Source of the DNA: Cyanobacteria bacterium UBA8803
Lineage (GTDB): Bacteria > Cyanobacteriota > Cyanobacteriia > Cyanobacteriales > Coleofasciculaceae
Length of the DNA stretch: 7,301 nt
Assembly: GCA_003505715.1 (NCBI GenBank)
Contig: DNXU01000098.1
Span: forward strand, 1 to 7,301
Direction: 5' to 3'
The notes below the pieces were generated by a model. That model did no database searches. It saw nothing but the letters and a program-made list of their open reading frames with translations, and was not told the DNA's origin. This document shows positions 1-6,446 of the stretch, piece by piece. Numbering within the stretch: the stretch's first letter is position 1; each line of letters begins with the position of its first letter. The position numbers and the translations under genes are program-made.

Positions 1-69
1 TCCCTCATCCCTCCCCTTCTTCCTCTTGATGATTTTTAGGCTGGCTCGAAAGGTTAATTAATATTTAGT
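1..69. other. Upstream region of the cyclase gene, pyrimidine-rich
   Basis: The first 30 bases are almost entirely C and T and contain a TCCCTCATCCCTCCC run, resembling the short heptamer-like repeats scattered between cyanobacterial genes. The rest (about 40-69) is A/T-rich. I see no convincing -35/-10 pair and no well-placed Shine-Dalgarno site. The nearest purine run, AAAGG at 49-53, is 16 bases from the ATG, which is too far to be a normal ribosome site. Confidence 0.3.
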
Positions 70-2088
70 ATGCCCTTTCCCGATTTGACAGGTATACCAG
101 CCGTAGCGATCGCCATGCGGGGCGCGTTAGTATCCTTCACAACAATTGCTGTAGCTCTTCCCCTGTTGGGAATGCGGCATCTAGGTGGACTAGAACCCTT
201 AGAAATAGCTGCCTTTGACCAGCTAGTGCGCCTGAAACCAGCAGAACCCAATTCCGATCCTCGTATCTTGGTGGTGGAGATTGGGGAACGAGATATTGAC
301 AAACAGAAGCGATGGCCTATATCAGATCGGGTTGTAGCCCAAGTATTGAGTAAATTGCAAGCCGCGAAACCTGCGGTCATTGGCCTGGATTTGTATCGCA
401 ATCTGCCAGTAGAACCCGGCCAAAAGGAACTAGCTGCTCAATTAGCACAACCGAATGCGATCGCAATTCAAAACATAGATACTCGCACTGGGACAGCAGC
501 GCCGCCAAAGGTGCCGCCGGAGCGAATTGGGTTCAACGATGTGGCGATTGACTGGGATAATGTGGTTCGCCGCAATGTTTTATTTGCAGAAACTGAAACT
601 GACGTTCTCTACTCTTTTTCCCTACGTCTCGCCCTTGCCTATCTGGAACCCCGAGGCATTGCGTTGCAAGAGAGCGCAAGTTATCCCGGCGCTCCCCAAC
701 TTAGCAAGGCAGTGTTTTTACCCTTAACTGAAACATCCGGCGGGTATCAAAAGGTTGAGGCAGCAGGTTACCAGATCTTACTTAATTACCGTTCACCTAA
801 CCATATAGCAAAACAAGTTTCCTTCAGCGACATTTTGGATGGAAAAGTCGATCCGAGTTGGGTGAAAGACAAAATTGTCCTCATTGGTTCGACAGCACCT
901 AGTCTGAAGGATATTTTCGCCACCCCTTATAGCCCCAGCCTCCGAGAAAACTCCAAGATGCCTGGGGTTTTACTTCATGCTCAGATGGTGAGCCAATTGC
1001 TGGACGCTGCTACTGGCAAGCGCCCCTTATTTTGGTTCTGGTCAGACTCAATAGAGATACTGTGGATTGTAGGCTGGATTTTTATGGGTAGCCTTGTCGG
1101 TCGGATCACCTCTCATCCTGTAGCGTTAATAACGGGCACGGCTACGAGTTTGCTGGTTTTATCAGGGTCGTGTTTCTATTTATTTACAACTAACGGCTGG
1201 GTGCCCTTAGCTACCCCAGCCTTAGGATTTGTTTTAGCAGCAGGAACTATTGTTAGTTATCGCTCCTACGAAGCTCTCCAGAAGCACAAGATTGTCTTTA
1301 CCCTGTTGGGACAGAATACCTCACCGCAGATCGCTCAAGCACTTTGGCGAGGGCGCAAGCACCTGATTGAGTCGGGCAAACTCCCTGGCATCAGCTTGAT
1401 TGCTACCATGCTATTTGCTGATATTCGAGACTTCAGCACCATTTCAGAACAAATGACCCCCGAAGCCTTACTGATATGGTTGAATGAAATCTTGGAGATC
1501 GTCACTCAGGAAGTAATACGCCATCACGGTATCGTCAACAAGTTTACGGGCGATGGGATCATGGCCGTGTTTGGAGTACCCACGACTCACCTTAGAACAG
1601 TTGACGAAGATGCCAAAGCCGCAGTGGATTGTGCGCTAGCTATTAGCGATCGCTTAGAGCAGATGAATCGAAATCGGCAGAGTAAAGGCTTGGCTGTCGT
1701 TCAGATGCGCATTGGCATTTTCACAGGCCCAGTAGTTGCTGGTAGTTTAGGTGGGAAAGACCGTTTGGAATACGGCGTTATCGGCGATAGCGTTAACATT
1801 GCTGCCCGTCTCGAAAGTTATAACAAAGACTGCCAACCTACCAACTGCCGCATCCTCATCGGGGATACAACTTGGAAACCTATTGAGGGGCAATTTGAGG
1901 TTGAAGATTTGGGAGAATTAGTTCTCAAAGGCAAACAGCAAAAAGTCAAAGTCTACCGTGTTTTGAAATCGCTACGAGGCAAACATCCCCCTCTCAATGG
2001 TTCTAGAAACGGCTTGAACTCAAAATCTTTGCCTATTTCTACTCCTTCTCAAAATCTCCAAGGGACAGGGAATATACTGAAGGAGTGA
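70..2088 (+). CDS. CHASE2-domain class III adenylate/guanylate cyclase
   Basis: Membrane sensor enzyme of 672 residues, predicted to make a cyclic nucleotide (probably cAMP) from NTP in response to an extracytoplasmic signal. A hydrophobic helix at about 18-36 leads into a CHASE2 sensor domain (about 40-315, with LEPLEIAAFDQLVRLKP near its start). Three closely spaced membrane helices follow (about 326-345, 350-371, 376-397), then a short linker and the catalytic domain (about 440-632). Catalytic residues are visible: metal-binding Asp451 (FADIRDFS) and Asp495 (KFTGDGIMAVFG), the purine-contact Lys491, and the transition-state pair Asn576 and Arg580 (GDSVNIAARLES). The position that is usually Thr or Asp in adenylate cyclases is Gly569 (EYGVIGD), so substrate choice is not certain. 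The last 40 residues are a low-complexity Ser/Asn-rich tail. The start at 70 gives a full first helix. Met16 (base 115) is an alternative, and neither has a good ribosome site. The neighbour downstream is convergent, so the gene is probably monocistronic. Confidence 0.93.
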   Translation: MPFPDLTGIPAVAIAMRGALVSFTTIAVALPLLGMRHLGGLEPLEIAAFDQLVRLKPAEPNSDPRILVVEIGERDIDKQKRWPISDRVVAQVLSKLQAAKPAVIGLDLYRNLPVEPGQKELAAQLAQPNAIAIQNIDTRTGTAAPPKVPPERIGFNDVAIDWDNVVRRNVLFAETETDVLYSFSLRLALAYLEPRGIALQESASYPGAPQLSKAVFLPLTETSGGYQKVEAAGYQILLNYRSPNHIAKQVSFSDILDGKVDPSWVKDKIVLIGSTAPSLKDIFATPYSPSLRENSKMPGVLLHAQMVSQLLDAATGKRPLFWFWSDSIEILWIVGWIFMGSLVGRITSHPVALITGTATSLLVLSGSCFYLFTTNGWVPLATPALGFVLAAGTIVSYRSYEALQKHKIVFTLLGQNTSPQIAQALWRGRKHLIESGKLPGISLIATMLFADIRDFSTISEQMTPEALLIWLNEILEIVTQEVIRHHGIVNKFTGDGIMAVFGVPTTHLRTVDEDAKAAVDCALAISDRLEQMNRNRQSKGLAVVQMRIGIFTGPVVAGSLGGKDRLEYGVIGDSVNIAARLESYNKDCQPTNCRILIGDTTWKPIEGQFEVEDLGELVLKGKQQKVKVYRVLKSLRGKHPPLNGSRNGLNSKSLPISTPSQNLQGTGNILKE

Positions 2089-2110
2089 CAAGGGACTTAA
2101 AAATTAGGCA
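2086..2110 (+). repeat. Degenerate dispersed repeat, copy 1
   Basis: The block starting TGACAAGG matches a second copy at 5924-5948 at 22 of 25 positions by eye (TGACAAGG-n-ACTTAAAAA-nn-AGGCA). Both copies run on into G-rich, loosely similar sequence for about 40 more bases. Copy 1 includes the cyclase stop codon (TGA, 2086-2088), so the repeat abuts or has replaced the end of that gene. It carries no recognisable transposase or terminal repeat. Confidence 0.45.
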
Positions 2111-2171
2111 CGGTTTGGGGTATAGGAGATAGGGTGTAAGAAAGATTGAGCGAAGCTAGATTGTTTGTAGT

Positions 2172-2187
2172 AACCACTTCAGTGGTT
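2172..2187. repeat. Perfect inverted repeat AACCACT-TC-AGTGGTT
   Basis: Seven-base arms separated by two bases, lying between two convergent genes. As RNA it would form a short hairpin, but no T-run follows on the plus strand; a C7 run (2194-2200) comes instead, so it is not a classical terminator. From memory, closely similar sequences recur between genes in filamentous cyanobacteria, so a small dispersed repeat is the likeliest reading. That recollection has not been checked. Confidence 0.55.
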
Positions 2188-2288
2188 GACAAGCCCCCCC
2201 AAAAGGTTGATAAAATTTGGGTTGTGTCAAGGTGAGGTCATAAAAGATTTGGACTTATTGATAAGCTTGTTAATAGTAAATACCTGAT

Positions 2289-2303
2289 TGATAATGATAA
2301 TCA
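2289..2303. promoter_or_regulatory. Fur-box-like sequence
   Basis: TGATAAT-G-ATAATCA matches the 7-1-7 Fur operator model (TGATAAT-n-ATTATCA) at 13 of 14 informative positions. Bases 2290-2304 equal the first 15 of the 19-base classical Fur box. Its place is odd: it lies between the 3' ends of two convergent genes and not in front of either. It may control an undetected transcript, or it may be a chance match in A/T-rich sequence. Confidence 0.3.
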
Positions 2304-2346
2304 TGGGGTAGTCAAAGTGGGCAAGTATGGCAGTCGCCAAAGATAA

Positions 2347-3024
2347 TTAAGACTCTGTCTGGCGAAAGCGATACCCAACTCCCCGCACGCTTTCAATCCA
2401 ACTAGTTTTACCAATTGGATCAATTTTTTTCCGTATCCGTTGAACGCATACATCTACTAAATTAGTGTTGGGATTGAAATCGTAACCCCAAACGTGTTCT
2501 AAAATTTGGGTGCGGGTGAAGACTCGTCCGGGAGACCGCATCAGGTATTCTAGAAGATTGAATTCGCGAGTTGTGAGTTCTACAGCTTGCTCGTTGCAGG
2601 TGACTGCCCGGGTCAGGCGATCCAGTTTCATCGGACCAACACAGAGCAGATTTTGGCGATCGCCAGAGGTGCGACGTACCACTGCATGAATGCGAGCAAC
2701 CAGTTCTTCGACAAAAAAGGGTTTCGTTAAATAATCATCCGCACCTAGGTTCAGTCCTTCCAGGCGGTCATCAAGTTCGTTACGGGCAGTAAGCAAAATC
2801 ACTGGCACATTCCGATTTGCCCGCCGGAGGCTTTTCAGAATAGAAATTCCATCCTTGCCCGGTATCATGATGTCAAGCACGATCGCGTCATACTCGTTGT
2901 CCAGGGCACAAGCATAGCCGTCGTTGCCATTGTCATAATAATCGACGACAAATCCTTGCTCTTTCAAACCAGCGCGGACAAAGTCAGCAATTTTTGCTTC
3001 GTCTTCGATGTAAAGAATATGCAT
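2347..3024 (-). CDS. OmpR/PhoB-family response regulator
   Basis: Cytoplasmic DNA-binding regulator of 225 residues, the usual family length. The receiver domain (1-118) has the acidic pair Glu7/Asp8, phospho-acceptor Asp51 (VLDIMIPGKDG), switch Thr79 and Tyr98, and Lys101 (LTKPF). The winged-helix effector domain (about 128-222) has the typical TTREFNLLEYLMRSPGRVFTRTQILEHVWG, VDVCVQRIRKKID and IESVRGVGYRF blocks. The effector domain resembles the CusR/CopR branch, but this does not fix the signal. No histidine kinase gene is next to it, because the next gene downstream is the convergent cyclase; it is an orphan within this window. The start is set by the family alignment (MHILYIEDE). The leader just upstream is pyrimidine-rich on the mRNA (16-base purine tract at 3042-3057 on the plus strand) and has no strong Shine-Dalgarno site. 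It is divergent from the stress-protein gene, so the 254-bp gap may hold promoters for both. Confidence 0.95.
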   Translation of the reverse strand: MHILYIEDEAKIADFVRAGLKEQGFVVDYYDNGNDGYACALDNEYDAIVLDIMIPGKDGISILKSLRRANRNVPVILLTARNELDDRLEGLNLGADDYLTKPFFVEELVARIHAVVRRTSGDRQNLLCVGPMKLDRLTRAVTCNEQAVELTTREFNLLEYLMRSPGRVFTRTQILEHVWGYDFNPNTNLVDVCVQRIRKKIDPIGKTSWIESVRGVGYRFRQTES

Positions 3025-3215
3025 CGCTTCAGCTGCTGCCTAGGGAGAGAGAGGGGGTTTTCATCCCTTTTTTGTGCTAGTTGCGCTTCTAGGCTGTGTT
3101 GCAATTCTAACCTTAAGGACTATTCACTAGCAGCTACTCCACATCTAAAGGCTTATTTCCCTTGACCGATGAAGCCTTGAGCATCAAGTGACTAAATAGT
3201 ATTTGGCAGCATCAA

Positions 3216-3232
3216 GCATAAATCATTTATGC
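3216..3232. promoter_or_regulatory. Perfect 17-bp dyad, candidate operator or leader hairpin
   Basis: GCATAAA-TCA-TTTATGC has seven-base arms around a three-base centre. It sits 46 bp before the start codon of the stress-protein gene and in the divergent region shared with the response regulator. A direct repeat GCATCAAG lies at 3181-3188 and 3209-3216, the second copy touching the dyad. It could be a binding site for a dimeric repressor or a small hairpin in the mRNA leader. I see no convincing -35/-10 pair that would decide between these. Confidence 0.45.
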
Positions 3233-3265
3233 AGTTGGTGTTGCAAATCACAGGTTTTCCAGGTA

Positions 3266-3271
3266 GGGAGG
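3266..3271 (+). promoter_or_regulatory. Strong ribosome binding site
   Basis: GGGAGG seven bases before the ATG at 3279. This is the best Shine-Dalgarno site in the window and fixes the start of the three-repeat stress protein. Confidence 0.8.
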
Positions 3272-3278
3272 CAAAGAA

Positions 3279-5201
3279 ATGGCTTTAGGACAGCATAAAA
3301 GAGCGGTGGGTGTTTTTCCCAATCGCCGAGCTGCGGAATTAGCGCTGAGGGAATTGAGAGATTCTCGCTTTCCCATGGATAGAGTTTCCGTAATCACGCG
3401 GGATGGTGACAGACACGATGAAATAGCGGGTGCTGAGGTTCGCGATGACGTTCGTGGCGATCGTCATGACAATAAAGCGGATGAAGGCGCGACTACGGGT
3501 GCAGTTGCTGGTGGTGCTTTAGGGGGTCTAACTGGTTTGTTAGTTGGGTTGGGCACCTTAGCTATTCCAGGCATTGGGCCAATTATGCTAGCTGGAGCAA
3601 CCGCAACAGCGATCGCCACAACTTTGGCAGGTGGAGCTATTGGCGCAGTTGCAGGTAGTTTAGTTGGTGCGCTCATTGGTTTGGGAATTCCCGAAGAGCG
3701 AGCTAGAGCTTATAACGATCGAGTATCCCGTGGTGATTATCTGATCATGGTAGAAGGCACGGATGAGGAAATCCGCCGCGCTCACGCCATTCTGCACCAT
3801 CATGGAATTGAGGATTGGGGCGTTTACGATTTGCCTGCTGGCGAGCGCCGGGATGATGACCGCGATCGCGCCCATTATGCCACCCCTGGTACTTCTCACC
3901 CTAACTTAGGCCGTCGTCATCGTGCAGTAGGTGTGTTCCCCCATCGTCGCGATGTGGAAGCAGCACTTTATGAACTGAGGCAGGCAGGCTTTCCAATGGA
4001 TCGCATTTCTGTCGTAGGTAAAAATGCTGACCGCGACGATCGGATTGCTGGTGTGGAAATGAAAAATAGTGCCACTGGCAATAAGGCAGACGAAGGTGCT
4101 GCCGCTGGTGCAGCTAGTGGTGCAGCCCTAGGTGGTCTTGGTGGCTTACTAGTAGGTTTAGGTGCTTTAGCCATTCCTGGCATCGGCCCTGTCCTAGCTG
4201 GCGGTGCTTTGGCGACAGCCTTAGCCACAACGGCAGCAGGAGGTGCTATTGGCGCAGCGGCTGGGGGTTTGACTGGCGCACTAGTTGGTTTAGGTATTCC
4301 TGAAGAACGCGCCCGCTTTTACAACGATCGCGTCACCCATGGCGATTACTTAGTAATGGTTGATGGCGATGACGATGAACTCCGTCGTGCCCAAGCCATT
4401 TTAAGCCGTCACGGCATTCGAGAGTGGGGAGTCTACGATACCTCGGATATAGCTCCCGGACAAGATCGCGATCGCACTCCAGATGCTGACCGCTATCGTC
4501 GAGAACATGGCACTCCTGGTAGTCCTCACCATACCTTAGTTGGTTACAAACGAGCAGTTGGGGTATTCCCCCATCGCCGGGATGCGGAAGCAGCGATCCG
4601 GGAATTGCATAATGCTGGCTTCCCCATGAACCAGATTTCTCTGGTAGGTAAAGACACTCCTCAGGAAAGCCATGTTGGTAGCGCGAACGTCACCGATCGC
4701 ACCCAAGTAGACGAAGGTGCCAAAGCAGGCGCTGCTGGTGGTGCCGCTCTTGGCGGTCTTGGTGGCTTGCTAGTTGGGTTAGGGGCTTTAGCTATTCCTG
4801 GCATCGGCCCAGTACTTGCAGGTGGTGCTTTAGCAACCGCTTTGGCGACGACAGCAGCTGGCGGCGCGATTGGTGCGGCAGCGGGCGGTTTAACTGGCGC
4901 ACTAGTTGGTTTAGGTATTCCTGACAACCGTGCTCGTTTCTACAACGACCGAGTTAATCGCGGTGACTACCTGGTTATGGTAGACGGCACAGAAGACGAA
5001 ATTCGCCGTGCCGAAGCTATCTTAAGACGGCACAGCATTCAAGATTGGGACATTTTCGATGCACCAGATCGCGATCGCCACGATCGCGATTATGTGGGTA
5101 CTTCCAGTAGCCGAACTGTTGGCACAGCTGTCAGTCACCCCAGTTATGCGGACAGCACCCCCAATGTCACGATCATTGACCGCCGAGAGCAAATTTTATA
5201 G
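3279..5201 (+). CDS. Triple-repeat glycine-zipper general stress protein (YflT/GSP17M-like modules)
   Basis: A 640-residue protein built from three copies of one module (about 6-184, 213-387, 423-594). Each module begins with RAVGVFP-nRR-A-ALRELR-FPMDRIS, like the general stress protein 17M/YflT domain. An ADEGA or VDEGA element follows, then a 61-residue Gly/Ala-rich hydrophobic segment (78-138, 281-341, 488-548) with a central AIPGIGP turn. Each module ends with a conserved charged block (EERAR-YNDRV-GDYL-MV-G...RRA-AIL-HGI-W). Each hydrophobic segment could form a two-helix glycine-zipper hairpin, giving about six membrane-associated helices. Linkers are rich in Asp and Arg (for example DDDRDR). 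No catalytic motif is visible. The exact role is unknown; a stress or envelope function is inferred from family and neighbours. Related proteins are usually single-module, so the tripling is notable. The start is supported by GGGAGG seven bases upstream. A BON lipoprotein gene follows 85 bp downstream on the same strand. Confidence 0.85.
   Translation: MALGQHKRAVGVFPNRRAAELALRELRDSRFPMDRVSVITRDGDRHDEIAGAEVRDDVRGDRHDNKADEGATTGAVAGGALGGLTGLLVGLGTLAIPGIGPIMLAGATATAIATTLAGGAIGAVAGSLVGALIGLGIPEERARAYNDRVSRGDYLIMVEGTDEEIRRAHAILHHHGIEDWGVYDLPAGERRDDDRDRAHYATPGTSHPNLGRRHRAVGVFPHRRDVEAALYELRQAGFPMDRISVVGKNADRDDRIAGVEMKNSATGNKADEGAAAGAASGAALGGLGGLLVGLGALAIPGIGPVLAGGALATALATTAAGGAIGAAAGGLTGALVGLGIPEERARFYNDRVTHGDYLVMVDGDDDELRRAQAILSRHGIREWGVYDTSDIAPGQDRDRTPDADRYRREHGTPGSPHHTLVGYKRAVGVFPHRRDAEAAIRELHNAGFPMNQISLVGKDTPQESHVGSANVTDRTQVDEGAKAGAAGGAALGGLGGLLVGLGALAIPGIGPVLAGGALATALATTAAGGAIGAAAGGLTGALVGLGIPDNRARFYNDRVNRGDYLVMVDGTEDEIRRAEAILRRHSIQDWDIFDAPDRDRHDRDYVGTSSSRTVGTAVSHPSYADSTPNVTIIDRREQIL
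3294..3830 (+). repeat. Internal coding repeat, module 1
   Basis: Residues 6-184 of the stress protein. This is the most divergent module: its 61-residue hydrophobic segment matches module 2 at 47 of 61 positions, and it has a longer Asp/Arg-rich insert (about 41-65) before the hydrophobic part. Confidence 0.85.
3915..4439 (+). repeat. Internal coding repeat, module 2
   Basis: Residues 213-387. The module starts 207 codons after module 1. Its hydrophobic segment (bases 4119-4301) encodes exactly the same 61 residues as module 3. Confidence 0.9.
4545..5060 (+). repeat. Internal coding repeat, module 3
   Basis: Residues 423-594, 210 codons after module 2. The hydrophobic segment (bases 4740-4922) is identical in protein to module 2 but differs at 32 of 61 codons, always at the third base. 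The last stretch (4893-4924) is a 32-base exact copy of 4272-4303. A 46-residue tail follows, with a Ser/Thr-rich part and then TIIDRREQIL. Confidence 0.9.
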
Positions 5202-5208
5202 ACCGCTA

Positions 5209-5244
5209 AGAGCTAATAGCAATGAACAATTAGCTATTAGCTCT
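5209..5244. repeat. 12-bp perfect inverted repeat between stress-protein and BON genes
   Basis: Arms AGAGCTAATAGC (5209-5220) and GCTATTAGCTCT (5233-5244) around a 12-base loop, beginning eight bases after the stop codon of the upstream gene. As RNA it is a stable hairpin but has no trailing T-run, so it fits a processing or mRNA-stability element, a Rho-independent-like attenuator at best, or a small dispersed repeat. Confidence 0.6.
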
Positions 5245-5274
5245 AAAGACCCGATACACCTCGATCAAGTTTAT

Positions 5275-5278
5275 AGGA
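5275..5278 (+). promoter_or_regulatory. Ribosome binding site deciding the BON lipoprotein start
   Basis: AGGA eight bases before the ATG at 5287. Together with the signal peptide that begins right there, it rules out the longer open frame reaching back to 5059, which would overlap the upstream gene. Confidence 0.6.
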
Positions 5279-5286
5279 AACTAAAA

Positions 5287-5799
5287 ATGCAAAAACTCAC
5301 AACATTTCTTCTTACTGGTGTTTTAGTGTTTGGTGCAGTGGCTTGTGCGAACAATCCTAGAACGAGTGCAGATGCCCCGAATACAACTGCCGCCTCTCCA
5401 GAAGCTCCTGAAACGGATGAAGCTCAGGACAGCCAAAAGGATGCACAAAGCCAAGTTCGGAGAGATCAGCTTAATTCTGATATTCGAGCTAGGGAAGAGC
5501 GCAATAATGCTGTAAATCAGGGATCAGCAGAAGCAAGAGATGATGATGACATAGCTAGTGAAGTTCGCAGCAAGCTGGAGGCCAATATTCCCGCAAGTCA
5601 GCTAACGGTTGATGCTGAAGATGGCGTTATAGTTGTAGCAGGAACTGTTCCGACTCAGGAGCAGCTTGCTAAGATTGAGACTTTGGCCAAAGAGATTAAG
5701 GGTGTGAAGTCGGTAAATGTCAAGGCTACTGTTGCGCCAGCCAAACCTGAACAGAAAGATACAAAAGGGGCAGAAGACACCAATAAACAGGGTCAGTAG
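5287..5799 (+). CDS. BON-domain lipoprotein
   Basis: A 170-residue exported protein. Residues 1-19 form a lipoprotein signal peptide (MQKLTTFLLTGVLVFGAVA) ending in a lipobox-like AVAC with Cys20 as the predicted lipidated residue. The -2 Val is slightly unusual. Residues about 25-85 are a polar, acidic and probably disordered linker rich in Ala, Glu, Asp, Gln and Thr. Residues about 86-150 match a single BON domain: an IASEVRSKLEAN helix, LTVDAEDGVIVVAGTVPTQEQ strands, then EIKGVKSVNVKATV. BON domains are thought to bind phospholipid or peptidoglycan-associated partners, as in OsmY-type stress proteins of the envelope. The tail (151-170) is charged. Its position 85 bp after the glycine-zipper protein on the same strand suggests a shared envelope-stress role, which is inference. 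Confidence 0.88.
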   Translation: MQKLTTFLLTGVLVFGAVACANNPRTSADAPNTTAASPEAPETDEAQDSQKDAQSQVRRDQLNSDIRAREERNNAVNQGSAEARDDDDIASEVRSKLEANIPASQLTVDAEDGVIVVAGTVPTQEQLAKIETLAKEIKGVKSVNVKATVAPAKPEQKDTKGAEDTNKQGQ

Positions 5800-5831
5800 C
5801 TGTTCATTGAAGGGAAGGCTCCAAGGCAGAG

Positions 5832-5845
5832 GGCATAAGGCATAA
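5832..5845 (+). repeat. Tandem heptamer GGCATAA x2
   Basis: Two perfect adjacent copies of GGCATAA, 33 bp after the BON stop codon. Short heptamer tandem repeats are common between genes of filamentous cyanobacteria; two copies alone are weak evidence. Confidence 0.4.
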
Positions 5846-5854
5846 AGTAGTGAG

Positions 5855-5891
5855 GGTTTGGTGATGGCGATTTTTACCCTACCACCAAACC
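5855..5891. other. Hairpin downstream of the BON gene
   Basis: GGTTTGGTG (5855-5863) pairs perfectly with CACCAAACC (5883-5891) across a 19-base loop. It lies 56 bp past the BON stop and could mark the 3' end of that transcript, but there is no T-run after it on either strand, so I do not call it a terminator. Confidence 0.4.
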
Positions 5892-5923
5892 TTCGACCTT
5901 TAGAGGTATTAGCCCTGACGGGT

Positions 5924-5948
5924 TGACAAGGTACTTAAAAAGCAGGCA
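5924..5948 (+). repeat. Degenerate dispersed repeat, copy 2
   Basis: Matches 2086-2110 at 22 of 25 positions and continues into loosely similar G-rich sequence to about 5975. The TTGACA at 5923-5928 looks like a -35 box, but no -10 box sits 16-18 bases later, so it is read as part of the repeat. Confidence 0.45.
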
Positions 5949-6092
5949 GGGCATAGGCTGTAGAGAGATCGGGTAGCTGGAAGAGAGAAAGTTAAGTGCT
6001 GGGATTTTTGCCGCACCCCACACCTTCTTGCCAGCATCCATCTAAATGACTTATAGTTAGAGTAAGGAGTACTGTATAGGGGAAAGGTATTT

Positions 6093-6114
6093 TCTCTATC
6101 TAATTTGATAGAGG
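6093..6114. other. Short hairpin in the gene-free region
   Basis: CTCTATC (6094-6100) pairs with GATAGAG (6107-6113) across TAATTT, with one extra wobble pair outside. A TTGACC (6116-6121) follows directly, but no good -10 box is seen at the right distance. Confidence 0.35.
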
Positions 6115-6446
6115 GTTGACCTGGAACAAATTACCGCATAGTAGTTGGCTCTCCTAGGTATTTACAGGGGCTGTAGGAACTCGTGTCAGGTAAGCTGAAA
6201 AGGGATCGGAGATAGCGCTAAACCTAAAAGTGCAATTGGAGTTGATTGCTGTAGCAGCAGCAAATGGGAGCAGCCCAAGTAGCTTTTTGCGGAGCTAGCT
6301 CTAGCTCTAAGAGTTTTGCTGAAACACACCCCTCGCTCTTATGAGGTGTAGTGTGGTAGGATATCAATCCACGAATTAGTTCGGTTATCTCCCTTAGAGA
6401 GGTCTATCCGTTCCTGATTTATTGAGAGATGATGATATGTAGTACG

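Noticed and set aside
54..401. 115-codon open frame on the minus strand
   Set aside because: It lies opposite the cyclase 5' end, has no recognisable domain and is compositionally a reverse shadow of that gene.
527..727. 66-codon plus-strand open frame inside the cyclase
   Set aside because: It is in another frame of a gene with clear domain matches and has no family features of its own.
2956..3165. 69-codon plus-strand open frame over the start of the response regulator
   Set aside because: It is antisense to a well-conserved receiver domain and shows no domain or ribosome site.
3464..4927. Four Ala/Pro-rich minus-strand open frames (3464-3676, 3660-3899, 3968-4228, 4661-4927)
   Set aside because: They are the reverse complement of the Gly/Ala repeats of the stress protein, and their similarity to each other comes from those repeats.
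3294..5060. CRISPR-like or tandem DNA repeat array
   Set aside because: The roughly 620-base period is coding, in frame and diverged at silent sites, so it is a protein-module repeat.
5059..5286. 76-codon N-terminal extension of the BON protein
   Set aside because: It overlaps the upstream gene out of frame, and a signal peptide with lipobox and ribosome site begins at 5287.
5330..5515. 61-codon plus-strand open frame inside the BON gene
   Set aside because: It is an alternate frame of a gene with a recognisable signal peptide and BON domain.
5923..5951. TTGACA as a promoter -35 box
   Set aside because: No -10 hexamer at suitable spacing, and the sequence belongs to the dispersed repeat also present at 2086.
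6325..6349. Hairpin CCTC/GAGG with flanking CACA/TGT pairing as a terminator
   Set aside because: The stem is short and interrupted, and no T-run follows.
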